Assembly (NCBI GenBank): GCA_000433315.1
Contig: FR893362.1
Location: forward strand, 69,488 to 96,953
Direction of reading: 5' to 3'
From: Firmicutes bacterium CAG:345
GTDB lineage: Bacteria; Bacillota_I; Bacilli_A; RFN20; CAG-288
DNA length: 27,466 bases
Shown here: one piece after another, positions 7,140 to 15,557 of the stretch
Position numbering within the stretch: position 1 is the stretch's first letter
Layout of the letters: each line of letters starts with the position of its first letter
The notes under the pieces: model-generated
What the model saw: the letters and a program-made list of their open reading frames with translations, nothing else
Told to the model about the DNA's origin: nothing
The model's database searches: none
Program-made: the position numbers and the translations under genes

Positions 7140-7976
7140 ATGATAAAATTAATAGGAATTGATTTAGATGGTACTCTTTTATATCCTAAAAGACATCTGA
7201 CAGTATTAATAAGGAAAAATACTAACTTTTTAAAAAGATTCATTGCTAAAGGTGGAAAAGTAATCTTTGTTTCTGGACGAAACCCAATGATGCAGAAAAA
7301 AGTCGAAAAAAAAGTTGGTGCTCAAATTCCTATTTTATGTTGCAATGGTTCTTTTCTATATAAAGATGGGGAAGTGAGCAACAATAGTCCTATTCCAACA
7401 AATACGGCAATCGAACTATATTCAAAAATGAAAAAGAAATTTGGAATATTAGCGTGGGTACTTTTAGATTCAACCAGCCACATGTATACAACTTTTCATA
7501 ATATCGGTGGTTTTTTATCAACTCTTATAAAATTTGTCAATTTCATTTCATTGCAATACCGCGAACATATAACATATGGTGAAAAAGAATTTGTAAAAGC
7601 TTTAAAGAATGGCGAAAACTATAAAATAATGCCTGTGTTTGGCCTTGGCAAAAAAGGAAAGAACTCCGCCGAACAAGCTTATACAGCAATAAAAGACTTA
7701 TTTGGAGATCAAGTTTCAGTATTTTTATCAGATTCAGCTATCGAAATATCGGCTCTGAACACTAGCAAGGGAATCGGATTAAAAAAATATGCTGAAGAAA
7801 ATAACATCGACCTTGATGAGATTGCTGTTATCGGCGACAGCGGAAATGATATATCCATGTTTGAAATAACAAAAAACTCCTTCGCTATGAGTCACGCTCC
7901 AAAATTTGTTAAAGAAAAAGCTAATTATATTGTTGATAGAGTGTTCAATATGGAAGAATATATTGATAAACTTTAA
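7140..7976 (+). CDS. Cof-type HAD superfamily sugar-phosphatase
   Basis: The protein has 278 residues and the HAD type IIB (Cof) layout. Motif I is DLDGT (residues 8-12, nucleophile Asp8), motif II is VIFVSGRNP, a cap domain follows, then KGIGLKKYAEENNID with the motif III Lys, and motif IV is VIGDSGNDISMF. The C-terminal SHAPKFVKEKANYIV is also typical. Such enzymes dephosphorylate small phosphorylated metabolites; the substrate cannot be read from sequence. ATG 7140 is the likely start because homology begins at once (IKLIGIDLDGTLL) although there is no ribosome binding site. Confidence 0.93.
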   Translation: MIKLIGIDLDGTLLYPKRHLTVLIRKNTNFLKRFIAKGGKVIFVSGRNPMMQKKVEKKVGAQIPILCCNGSFLYKDGEVSNNSPIPTNTAIELYSKMKKKFGILAWVLLDSTSHMYTTFHNIGGFLSTLIKFVNFISLQYREHITYGEKEFVKALKNGENYKIMPVFGLGKKGKNSAEQAYTAIKDLFGDQVSVFLSDSAIEISALNTSKGIGLKKYAEENNIDLDEIAVIGDSGNDISMFEITKNSFAMSHAPKFVKEKANYIVDRVFNMEEYIDKL

Positions 7977-8036
7977 TAACACTTGCAAAAATACAATTTT
8001 TAAGTTAATCTTTTAGAGTTAGATAATGAGGTATAT

Positions 8037-8255
8037 ATGAAACAAACTTTTGATAAAAAATTATTTTTTATAACATTATTTCTAGGTTGGTTCGGCATTG
8101 ATAAATTATACGTTGGAAAAGGAAAAGCTTGGAAATTCTTCCTTGTCAAATTTGCATATTTATTCGTTTTAGTCGGCATTGTTTGGAACATTTATGATCT
8201 TGTTAAGATCACAAAAAACGAATACAAACTCGATGCCAGAGATTATTTGCTTTAA
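8037..8255 (+). CDS. TM2 domain membrane protein
   Basis: The protein has 72 residues. It carries the TM2 signature: a first membrane helix with LFLGWFGIDKLYVGKG, a short turn, and a second helix ending VGIVWNIYDLVKI, matching the family's FLGxFGxHRFYxGxxxxG and GxxWxxxDL pattern. His-Arg of the usual motif is Asp-Lys here. The start ATG 8037 has GAGG six bases upstream (8028-8031). The function of these small proteins is not known. It stands alone and is followed by a terminator. Confidence 0.85.
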   Translation: MKQTFDKKLFFITLFLGWFGIDKLYVGKGKAWKFFLVKFAYLFVLVGIVWNIYDLVKITKNEYKLDARDYLL

Positions 8256-8264
8256 TAATTTACT

Positions 8265-8315
8265 AAAGATTGCCCGCCACTTATATATTATAGTAGCTTT
8301 TGGCAATCTTTTTTA
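8265..8315 (+). terminator. Intrinsic terminator after the TM2 gene
   Basis: AAGATTGCC (8266-8274) pairs perfectly with GGCAATCTT (8302-8310), followed by a T run to 8314. It separates the TM2 gene from hpf. Confidence 0.85.
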
Positions 8316-8350
8316 GTCTTTTTTTATAACAATAAATATATCATAATAAA

Positions 8351-8370
8351 TATGAGGAAAAATCCTCATA
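8351..8370. promoter_or_regulatory. Perfect palindrome in the hpf leader
   Basis: TATGAGGA (8351-8358) and TCCTCATA (8363-8370) form a perfect 8-bp inverted repeat around AAAA, 23 bases before ATG 8394. There is no T run after it, and the ribosome binding site AAAGGAG (8380-8386) lies outside. It could be a 5'-end RNA hairpin or an operator; the promoter is probably the CATAAT-containing stretch at about 8342-8347. Confidence 0.5.
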
Positions 8371-8393
8371 CCACAACTGAAAGGAGCTATATC

Positions 8394-8927
8394 ATGAAAT
8401 ACCAGATTGTTGGAAAAAACGTTGCAATAACTGCTGCAATGGAAGATGCCATTCATAAAAAGATGGCTAGAATAGAACGTTATTTTGACGAAACAAAGGA
8501 AGTCAAATGTGTAGCTACTGTATCCACAGCCCACTTGAATCAAACAATTGAAATTTCAATTTCCACTACTCATTTAGATTTACGTGCTAAAGTAACTAAA
8601 AGTGATTTCTACGAAGCTTTAGATAAAGCTGTTGATCGTCTTGAAGATCAAATGAGAAAAGTTAAAACTCAACTCGATCGTTCTAAAAAACCTTCATTAG
8701 GTGAAAACATTCGCTTAGAAATGCTTCAAAATACTGATGCCACCGATACAGAAATCGTTCGTCGTAAAAAACTTTCTTTAACACCGATGGATCTTGATGA
8801 AGCTTTGACAAGAATGGATGCTCTCGGTCACTCCTTCTTCATCTATCTTGATTCTACAACCGGACTTGTCAATGTTTTATATCTCCGTGAAGATGGCGGA
8901 TATGGCTGCATTGAAATCAAAGAATAA
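8394..8927 (+). CDS. hpf: Ribosome hibernation promoting factor, long form
   Basis: I start at ATG 8394 (MKYQIVGKNV, 177 residues), which has AAAGGAG upstream; an upstream in-frame start at 8352 lies inside the palindrome. Residues 1-100 are the ribosome-binding domain (KMARIERYFDE, LRAKVTKSDFYEALDKAVD). Residues about 118-177 are the C-terminal dimerisation domain (IVRRKKLSLTPMDLDEA, then FFIYLDSTTGLVNVLYLRED) found only in long HPF. Long HPF joins two 70S ribosomes into an inactive 100S dimer in stationary phase or stress. The stop lies four bases before the start of the ApbE-like gene. Confidence 0.96.
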   Translation: MKYQIVGKNVAITAAMEDAIHKKMARIERYFDETKEVKCVATVSTAHLNQTIEISISTTHLDLRAKVTKSDFYEALDKAVDRLEDQMRKVKTQLDRSKKPSLGENIRLEMLQNTDATDTEIVRRKKLSLTPMDLDEALTRMDALGHSFFIYLDSTTGLVNVLYLREDGGYGCIEIKE

Positions 8928-8931
8928 ACGG

Positions 8932-10377
8932 ATGAAAAAAAGGGACTATTCATTATTTCTTATCCCTCTCGTTTTATTAAGTGTCGCCTCTTGTTCTAAT
9001 AATAAAACAATTAAGACAAGTACAACATTAACTAAATCGATTCCTCCCTGCTCCAGTTCTGGGGCAGAGGAGGTTTTAGTTTGCACAAAGAATCAAACTA
9101 GCGTTCTACCTTTTGATTCTGGTGTAACTATGACTTTGTATGGCGATGATGCTGAAAATGAAGAGATAAAGACAAATTTTGTTCAAAAAATGAGCTATTA
9201 TTCCGCTCTTTTTGATCGTCATTATGACTATCAATATAGAACAAGTCTAGATGAGAAATATCAAGATTTAATAAATGTAAAAACAATCAATGATACAATA
9301 TCCGAATTGAATTCAATGGAAAATAATTCTTCTAAAGATCTAGTTTTACCAGAAGAATTATACAAAGGATTAAAGATAGCGGTTGATTTTTCATTAAGAA
9401 GCAACTTAAAATATAATTTAAGCATTGGCTCTTTATCTACACTTTATGATGATAATATCACTAATGCTCAAGCCTTTGAATATCAAAACTATCTTAACCA
9501 ACTGAGCAAAGACGATTCTAAACTTTATCAAACTCTTGTTATGCGAGACACACAAAAAGTCGTTGTCAATAGAGATTTCGATAAAGATGAATATCAAAAA
9601 GCTTCAGATGCTGTTTTAAATAAAGAAGAACTAGAAAACATATTTACATTTAAAGAGAATAATATTTTAGAAATCAGAAAAGTAAAAACTACCGATTCAA
9701 AATATACAACATCAATTACTTTAGGCGGTTATGGAAAAGGATATGCAGAAAAGATATTCGCTTCTATGCATCCAAATGTTGCCTTTTTACTCAATGGTGG
9801 TTCTTCTTCCATCATGACTCAAAATGTCAAAACCAACGGGAAGCCTTGGAAAATAAGAATTGATAATCCATTATATAGACAAGAATCAAGCTATGTTAGC
9901 TCAATGTATGGATTTATTTCTACACCATTAAGCAAACTAAATGAATCTGAATTTTACTTTGAAAGTCAAAACAGCTTCACTCTTTCAACTTCCGGATATT
10001 ACAATAATTACTTTTATACTTTAGGTGATAATGATGAAGTAATTCTTTATCATCATATTATCGACAGCAACAAAAAAATTAGTGATACTTATTTTGATTC
10101 AGCTTCAATTATGATTGATGATCCTGGATACGCTGATATGTATTCAACTGCTTTAATGAATTGTTCATCTTTGCAAGAAGCAGAAGAATTAAGAAATTTG
10201 CTCGATAGCACTTATAATTTTTCCACATGGGCCTTTTATACTGCTCATAATAAATTGAATTTTGAACAAACAATTAAAGCATATATTCCTGAAGCCCAAA
10301 AAAATAAATTTCATCTTATGACAAATAAAGAAGTTGATAATCTTTATCCACTAATCACTACATTCAACTACTTTTAA
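8932..10377 (+). CDS. ApbE-like FAD:protein FMN transferase lipoprotein
   Basis: The gene starts at ATG 8932, four bases after hpf, and encodes 481 residues. The N-terminus is a lipoprotein signal with lipobox SVASC. The family blocks are present but divergent: SITLGGYGKGYAEKIF corresponds to the LGGIAKGYA flavin-binding motif, LLNGGSSSI to the usual NxGGdi, and DSASIMIDDPGYADMYSTALM to the metal-binding T/S..D..ADA.STA region. ApbE proteins attach FMN to Thr in Rnf/Nqr-type and extracellular flavoproteins. This one is longer than the usual 300-350 residues, with insertions in the first half. No other flavin-transfer partner is in the window. The ribosome binding site is weak, so coupling to hpf is likely. 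Confidence 0.8.
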   Translation: MKKRDYSLFLIPLVLLSVASCSNNKTIKTSTTLTKSIPPCSSSGAEEVLVCTKNQTSVLPFDSGVTMTLYGDDAENEEIKTNFVQKMSYYSALFDRHYDYQYRTSLDEKYQDLINVKTINDTISELNSMENNSSKDLVLPEELYKGLKIAVDFSLRSNLKYNLSIGSLSTLYDDNITNAQAFEYQNYLNQLSKDDSKLYQTLVMRDTQKVVVNRDFDKDEYQKASDAVLNKEELENIFTFKENNILEIRKVKTTDSKYTTSITLGGYGKGYAEKIFASMHPNVAFLLNGGSSSIMTQNVKTNGKPWKIRIDNPLYRQESSYVSSMYGFISTPLSKLNESEFYFESQNSFTLSTSGYYNNYFYTLGDNDEVILYHHIIDSNKKISDTYFDSASIMIDDPGYADMYSTALMNCSSLQEAEELRNLLDSTYNFSTWAFYTAHNKLNFEQTIKAYIPEAQKNKFHLMTNKEVDNLYPLITTFNYF

Positions 10378-11549
10378 TTCAATTCATAAGGATATAAAGC
10401 AAAATATAATTTTTGGTATGGCGAATAATTGGAGACGATTTTTATTTGAACTTCTTCTCCAGTTTCGTCATCTTTTTTTATGCCATCTCCAACATCATAA
10501 ACATCATCATAACTTCCAGTTCCAGAAGTTCCATTAATCTTTAAATATAAATTATTAAACCATTCTCCAATATCATTTATAACTGTATGACTATTCCAAA
10601 ATTCATTGTTTCTCAAATGATTATAGCCAATTGCTGAATTGAGCATTGAATTATATTTAGAATAAGCTTCATCATCTCCCATATAATTTGAAAGTTGCAA
10701 TATCGAATAGAAAGTATTCATATAAGCCGAATATCTTAAATATGGTTTATCACTGGTGAGATTTATATAAAGACTTGTTAAATTTGCATCATCTTCTCTA
10801 GTGACACCTTTCGCGTGTGCAAGTTCATGTCCAATTGTATATGGAAGATTAGAAGCAGGGATTTTATAATTGATATTTGTATCGCCGCTTGGAGCAAAAA
10901 AGACTCCTTGAATCCATAATTCTGTATATAACCATGATGTCAAATACATCTTTTTAGTTTTTGGAGTATAAGAATTAAAATAGTCTGAATCAAGTCTTTT
11001 ATATTCTTCTTGCATTATTGAAGATAATTCTTCAAAAGAATAAGGGGAAATAACATCACCATCTTCCTTATATTGCATTTGACTAGAAACAAAGTTAAAA
11101 TCTTCTAAATAATAGCTGATTATTTCATCATAATATGTATAATCAATTTTTTCTTCATATTGAACTATATCCACTTTCTTTCTGTTATAAGAAACGCCAT
11201 ATGTTGCTTGAAAAATCGAAATTGTGCAAACTGCAACTAAAATGATTGCTGTTATCGATCTAATACCTTTGATTTTATTTTTCCTTTTGAAATTAATTAT
11301 CATCCTCACAAAGAAAAATATTACTATTCCGATTAAAAATATTATCCAGAATTCTAACATTGAAATAGGAAACAAAGAAGAAATTCTCCCGATAATATTT
11401 TCATATAAAAAGCCAAAATTTCTTGTCCACCATTCAGCAAATTCAACATTGCTTTTTAAAATAGATAAACAAATAAATAACAATATGCCAAAAGCAATCA
11501 AAACTATTTTTATTATTTCTTTAGCAGAAAAATATTTAGATGATTTCAT
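10374..11549 (-). CDS. DUF3810-type membrane zinc metalloprotease
   Basis: This 391-residue protein has three predicted membrane helices (about 13-32, 63-85 and 97-115), then an extracytoplasmic domain with TIGHELAHAKGVTREDDANL. H241-E242-H245 is a gluzincin HExxH site and the E252/D253/N256 stretch is the downstream acidic part of the DUF3810 pattern. The family is annotated as membrane peptidases of unknown substrate. It converges with the ApbE-like gene; the two stop codons share one TTAA, so transcripts overlap. The start at ATG 11549 has no clear ribosome binding site; TAAAAT lies about 8 bases upstream, which again suggests a very short or absent leader. Confidence 0.8.
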   Translation of the reverse strand: MKSSKYFSAKEIIKIVLIAFGILLFICLSILKSNVEFAEWWTRNFGFLYENIIGRISSLFPISMLEFWIIFLIGIVIFFFVRMIINFKRKNKIKGIRSITAIILVAVCTISIFQATYGVSYNRKKVDIVQYEEKIDYTYYDEIISYYLEDFNFVSSQMQYKEDGDVISPYSFEELSSIMQEEYKRLDSDYFNSYTPKTKKMYLTSWLYTELWIQGVFFAPSGDTNINYKIPASNLPYTIGHELAHAKGVTREDDANLTSLYINLTSDKPYLRYSAYMNTFYSILQLSNYMGDDEAYSKYNSMLNSAIGYNHLRNNEFWNSHTVINDIGEWFNNLYLKINGTSGTGSYDDVYDVGDGIKKDDETGEEVQIKIVSNYSPYQKLYFALYPYELN

Positions 11550-11629
11550 ATTTTTATTTTAACAAATTAATTGTTATTTGTATCAGTATATTTTTTTGTT
11601 TTTTAAAAATACTATTAATGGTGATAAAT

Positions 11630-12028
11630 ATGAAAGCAGCATTCTTAGTAAATTCTAAAAATAGATTGACAAATATTGGAAATAATCAAAAAGTAGAAAT
11701 ATTTGATATTCAAAATGGTTTAATAGTTCCGCTAAAAACTGTATTTTTTTCTGACTATGATAATTTATTTGAAATTTTGATTTTAAATAAATGCAACATA
11801 CTTGTTGTAAATTCAATCGATATAGATATTTATAAAGAATTACAAAATTATAAAATTGAAGTTAAGCACTATGGAAATATAACATTGAATAGCGCTCTAT
11901 TAATAATTAAAGAAAACACAATTTATAATCCCATAAAAGAAGAACAGCAATTTGTTCAAGATTATGAATTAGGAGCTGATTTTTCTTTCGTTGATTATTT
12001 TGATGACGATGATATTGGAGGTTCCTAA
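11630..12028 (+). CDS. NifX/NifB-like small protein, hypothetical
   Basis: I start at ATG 11630 (MKAAFLVNSK, 132 residues), which has GGTGAT upstream; the in-frame upstream extension is only hydrophobic intergenic sequence. The layout, an initial beta strand, a VEIFDIQNG strand with a following KT, and an alternating NILVVNSIDID / IEVKHYGNITLNSAL part, resembles the dinitrogenase iron-molybdenum cofactor fold (NifX family). No Cys or His cofactor site is evident. The last 20 residues are acidic (DYFDDDDIGGS). The match is a pattern-level guess; function unknown. Confidence 0.55.
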   Translation: MKAAFLVNSKNRLTNIGNNQKVEIFDIQNGLIVPLKTVFFSDYDNLFEILILNKCNILVVNSIDIDIYKELQNYKIEVKHYGNITLNSALLIIKENTIYNPIKEEQQFVQDYELGADFSFVDYFDDDDIGGS

Positions 12029-12043
12029 AATTAGACATTTTTC

Positions 12044-12079
12044 CTTGTCCTTTTTGCATATAGTATGCAAAAGGACAAG
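12044..12079 (+). promoter_or_regulatory. Hairpin covering the ribosome binding site of the 12083 gene
   Basis: CTTGTCCTTTTTGCATA (12044-12060) pairs with TATGCAAAAGGACAAG (12064-12079) over 16 bp with one bulged T and a three-base loop. The right arm contains AAGGAC, the ribosome binding site for ATG 12083. No T run follows on either strand, so it is not an intrinsic terminator. It may act as a translation-control hairpin or a DNA operator. Confidence 0.6.
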
Positions 12080-12082
12080 ATT

Positions 12083-12454
12083 ATGAAAAAATATATTTTA
12101 TATAAATGCGCTGATAATGAATTCTATGAAAAGTTCTCATATTTAAATCAAGACGAACCTGAACTTTACCAGCAATCTTGGTTAAAAGTTTTAAAATTTG
12201 ATGAAATATTATCATGTTTAACACAATCCGATAGAAAAAGAAAAGATTTATTTATACATTTAGATCATATAGATTACTGCAATAGCATCACATATAATCA
12301 CGCGACTATCTATGTAGAGAACAACAAACTTGTCCTCGAAGAAGATAATAGTGACAATTTGTTAAGACTTATTCTTTTAAGACTTGGAAGAATAATTTTT
12401 TTAGATTACAGAAATAACTATATAAAGACAATAAACCATAGATTAAACATATAA
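12083..12454 (+). CDS. Hypothetical protein
   Basis: The 123-residue protein starts at ATG 12083 (MKKYILYKC). An upstream ATG at 12065 lies inside the hairpin arm and is less likely, because AAGGAC is placed correctly for 12083. I do not recognise the family. The sequence is mixed alpha/beta with no membrane segment; residues about 50-90 (FIHLDHIDYCNS, then a YVENNKLVL strand) suggest a compact cytoplasmic domain. It lies between the NifX-like gene and the 12514 gene, all on the same strand. Confidence 0.65.
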   Translation: MKKYILYKCADNEFYEKFSYLNQDEPELYQQSWLKVLKFDEILSCLTQSDRKRKDLFIHLDHIDYCNSITYNHATIYVENNKLVLEEDNSDNLLRLILLRLGRIIFLDYRNNYIKTINHRLNI

Positions 12455-12470
12455 ATAATGTGATGAAAAA

Positions 12471-12501
12471 TTCCGCCATTTGTTTTATAATGTGTGCGGA
12501 A
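12471..12501 (+). promoter_or_regulatory. -10 element inside an inverted repeat
   Basis: A perfect TATAAT (12486-12491) lies 22 bases before ATG 12514. It is flanked by TTCCGC (12471-12476) and GCGGAA (12496-12501), a perfect 6-bp inverted repeat. No good -35 hexamer is visible. The repeat could be an operator, but six base pairs at this spacing may be chance. Confidence 0.45.
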
Positions 12502-12513
12502 AGGAGACACACT

Positions 12514-13167
12514 ATGGATCAATATCAAATTATAGAAAATCTTATCGATCTTTACTCACCCGATGATGAAGTTCGTCTTGAAGCATTACTTGCAAAAAAA
12601 GAATGGATTCTCGACCGATTTTATGTTCCCTATTCCATTTTACCAACATCAGAAGATGGCTATTCTGATCTTTATGCTTTAAAGAATCAAGCTTTAGCTT
12701 TTCATAAAATTAATCTTCCAAACATTACCAATAAAAGTACGGCTAATATGATTGAAAGATTTAATTCAAGATTCAAACTCTTGAAATTATATGAAAATCT
12801 TCCTGAAAGACCACATAAACATATTTTTTATGCAAAAGTTAATTTTCGTCGCTTAGATAAAGATGAATACAAAGTATTAGTTCCTTATTTTTTCTATTGC
12901 TTAGATCCAGAAATTGTCAAAGATTCCAATATTCCTAACGATATCCGCAAAGTTATCGCTTATGCTATTTCTGGTGAAGAAAATGAAGCTGTGCAAATTA
13001 TCGATAATAAAAATCTTGATAAAAACATTTTTAAAATTGACTGTTTTGAAAAAATATATGTTTATGATGATTTAACTCAAAGTGAAATAGCTTCTATAAA
13101 AGATCTTGCAAAATATTTACAATTACCGGTGGTGATGGTTCATGTTGGAAGAAAAAAAGTTAAGTAA
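12514..13167 (+). CDS. Hypothetical protein in the rlmD operon
   Basis: The gene starts at ATG 12514 with AAAGGAG upstream and encodes 217 residues. It is a soluble protein with no recognised domain. The N-terminal helix (YQIIENLIDLYSPDDEVRLEA) and the C-terminal DDLTQSEIASIKDLAKYLQL helix are the clearest features. The last 26 bases overlap the next gene, so the two are co-translated. It is probably the first gene of a three-gene operon ending with rlmD. Confidence 0.75.
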   Translation: MDQYQIIENLIDLYSPDDEVRLEALLAKKEWILDRFYVPYSILPTSEDGYSDLYALKNQALAFHKINLPNITNKSTANMIERFNSRFKLLKLYENLPERPHKHIFYAKVNFRRLDKDEYKVLVPYFFYCLDPEIVKDSNIPNDIRKVIAYAISGEENEAVQIIDNKNLDKNIFKIDCFEKIYVYDDLTQSEIASIKDLAKYLQLPVVMVHVGRKKVK

Positions 13168-14218
13168 TGAAGAAAAAGAAAATCTTCAAAAATCTGCTGA
13201 ATTACTTTCACAGGTAGTCATAAAGAATGATTCTAATCCTCTTGGAGTAAAAATAATCAAAGATTCCTGCTATCAGCAGCTTCTTTTCGCTCATAAAACT
13301 GACCCTGAATTTTCTGATTGTATATTAAAACCAAAAACAGAATTCTATATAAAGCAAGTTCGTTTGATTCTTATTAAATTTCAATTGACATTAAAAGAGA
13401 GAGATTCTTTTTCTGTCAACGGAATAAAATTAAGCGATGCTCGCTCTCTTATCGCTAATGCTATATTAAATCTTCATAAAGAACTTAATTTACCTTATGC
13501 TAAAGGAGATCCACGTATTTCTTTAATACCAGATCTTTTAAATAAAACAATATCCCAAGGAATAGGTATTATAAGGATGTTGAATCTCGGCCTTTATTCC
13601 GAAGCTTTTTGCTCTTGGCGTACTTTTCATGAGTCTATTTGCATTATAAAACTTCTAATTCAAGGCGGAGAGAAAACAAGACAAGCTTATTTAAAACATA
13701 TTGTCTATTCCAACGCCTTTAGAGGCGGAGTTGAAAATGATGATGAACGAAACCATATTTTCGATGTCATGAAAAAAGAGATGAAAGAAAATGATCTCAA
13801 GAGTAAAGACATGAAAAAATATATCGAATATGGTTGGTTATATTCTTTAAACACTTTTGATAAAACTAATCCAGATTATAAATTAAATTTCCGCGATGGC
13901 ATTCAAAGATGTGCTGATTTAAGATATTATTCCGAATGGTATGAAGCAGCGAGTGAATTATCTCATAGTTCTGCAATATTTTTCTATTCGCAAAGCCAAT
14001 ATTTTACTGATTTAACAATTCATGGATTCTACGATATGCTCAATGTTTTAGATGAAATAATTAATTCTTATTATTCAAAAAATATTGCTGCATTCTCTGA
14101 AAATTCTAAAAATAATTTCAACTTGATAGAAGAAGAATTTCACTCTATGGTAAAACTATTGACCAAATATTTCAACGATACCTATTTTGAAGGAGAAGAT
14201 CCTAATGTCAACGACTAA
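13142..14218 (+). CDS. DUF5677-like helical protein
   Basis: The 358-residue protein is almost wholly helical. The central part, LYSEAFCSWRTFHESICIIKLL with a later YLKHIVYSNAFRGG, and the WYEAASELSHSSAIFFY block match the layout of DUF5677 proteins (R..hE...lL, then a conserved Ser-x-x-x-His-x-Ser). ATG 13142 is used; GGTGGTGATGG lies upstream inside the preceding gene. The 3' end overlaps rlmD by 14 bases. The family function is not known. Confidence 0.65.
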   Translation: MLEEKKLSNEEKENLQKSAELLSQVVIKNDSNPLGVKIIKDSCYQQLLFAHKTDPEFSDCILKPKTEFYIKQVRLILIKFQLTLKERDSFSVNGIKLSDARSLIANAILNLHKELNLPYAKGDPRISLIPDLLNKTISQGIGIIRMLNLGLYSEAFCSWRTFHESICIIKLLIQGGEKTRQAYLKHIVYSNAFRGGVENDDERNHIFDVMKKEMKENDLKSKDMKKYIEYGWLYSLNTFDKTNPDYKLNFRDGIQRCADLRYYSEWYEAASELSHSSAIFFYSQSQYFTDLTIHGFYDMLNVLDEIINSYYSKNIAAFSENSKNNFNLIEEEFHSMVKLLTKYFNDTYFEGEDPNVND

Positions 14219-15557
14219 AAAATGTACTTTAACTTGTACAAAACTAGATGATTTTGGAAAAGGCATTTGCTATATGGATGGTAAAACTGTCTTTGTCGAC
14301 AATCTTTTACCAGGAGAAAGTGCCGATGTTGAAACCATTTTTGAATATGGAAAATTAAATAGGATCAGAGTTCTAAAAAGATTAAATAATAGCCCCTATA
14401 GAGTAAAGCCACTTTGCAAATACTATCAAAATTGTGGAGGATGTTCTCTTCAACATCTTTCCTATGAAGAGCAATTAAAATATAAACAACAAAAAGTTAA
14501 AGACCTAATAAAAAAATTTGCCAAAATTGAAGTAAATGTTGAACCGACTATCGGATTAAAAGAACCACTTCATTTTCGCAATAAAGTACAAGTCCCTCTA
14601 GCTTTAAATAATAAAACAAAAAAAATAATCTCTGGATTCTATCAAGAAAACACACATAAAATCATTCCAAATGATGAATGTCTTATCGAAAGTACTATAT
14701 CAACTGAAATAAGAAATTTAGTTTTAAAAACATTGAATGATTTTAAGATTCAACCCTATGATAGAAAAACAAATAAAGGAACTGTCCGTCATGTACTTAT
14801 AAAAGTATCTGAATATTATAATTCTGTAATGCTTTGCTTTGTTACTGCTACAGATGACCTTTATGGTGCTCAAAATATAATTAAAACATTATTGAAAAAA
14901 GAACCACGAATTAAAACAGTTGTTCAAAATATCAACAAAAGAGACACCAATGTTATTCTAGGAGAAAAAACACGAGTTCTTTATGGAACAGGGCAGATAA
15001 AAGATCGTCTCTGCGGATTAGATTTTTTAATTTCCGCAAAATCTTTCTACCAAACAAATTCTAAATTAACAGAAACTTTATATAATACAGCGATAAACGC
15101 CCTTCAACTTACCAAAGAAGGTACAGTTTTAGATGCCTATTGTGGAACAGGTACAATTGGACTAGCAATTTCTAAATATGTTAAAGAAGTTGTCGGAGTT
15201 GAAATCGAGCATTCTTCAATTCTCGATGCTGAAAAAAATAAGAAGATAAACAATATTGAAAATATCAGTTTCATCGAAGATGATTGTACAGAATATTTAA
15301 TGAATAACTGCGAAGAAGGAAAATATTCCGCTGTAGTTATGGATCCACCAAGAGCTGGATCAACTAAAGAATTTATAGCAGCTTTAGAAAAAATATCTCC
15401 AAGACAAATTGTCTATATATCCTGTGACCCTGTAACACTAGCTAGAGATTTAGGGTATTTCACAAATTATGAAATTAAACGTGTTATCCCTGTAGACATG
15501 TTTCCTCATACTTTCCATGTTGAGACTGTGGTGTTGCTAAGTCGTAAAAATGGCTGA
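14205..15557 (+). CDS. rlmD: 23S rRNA (uracil-C5) methyltransferase, RlmD/RlmCD type
   Basis: This starts at ATG 14205 (MSTTKKCTL, 450 residues), preceded by GAAGGAGAAG; the ATG at 14187 lacks a site. An N-terminal TRAM domain is followed by the 4Fe-4S cysteines C71, C77, C80 and C159. The SAM site is VLDAYCGTGTIGLAIS, the MDPPRAGS block follows, and YISCDPVTLARDL has the catalytic Cys407. The family methylates U1939 (and U747 in Gram-positive RlmCD) of 23S rRNA. The C-terminus, VDMFPHTFHVETVVLL, is the usual one. The last 13 codons and the terminator are repeated at 19828, so this 3' end is a probable integration site. Confidence 0.95.
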   Translation: MSTTKKCTLTCTKLDDFGKGICYMDGKTVFVDNLLPGESADVETIFEYGKLNRIRVLKRLNNSPYRVKPLCKYYQNCGGCSLQHLSYEEQLKYKQQKVKDLIKKFAKIEVNVEPTIGLKEPLHFRNKVQVPLALNNKTKKIISGFYQENTHKIIPNDECLIESTISTEIRNLVLKTLNDFKIQPYDRKTNKGTVRHVLIKVSEYYNSVMLCFVTATDDLYGAQNIIKTLLKKEPRIKTVVQNINKRDTNVILGEKTRVLYGTGQIKDRLCGLDFLISAKSFYQTNSKLTETLYNTAINALQLTKEGTVLDAYCGTGTIGLAISKYVKEVVGVEIEHSSILDAEKNKKINNIENISFIEDDCTEYLMNNCEEGKYSAVVMDPPRAGSTKEFIAALEKISPRQIVYISCDPVTLARDLGYFTNYEIKRVIPVDMFPHTFHVETVVLLSRKNG

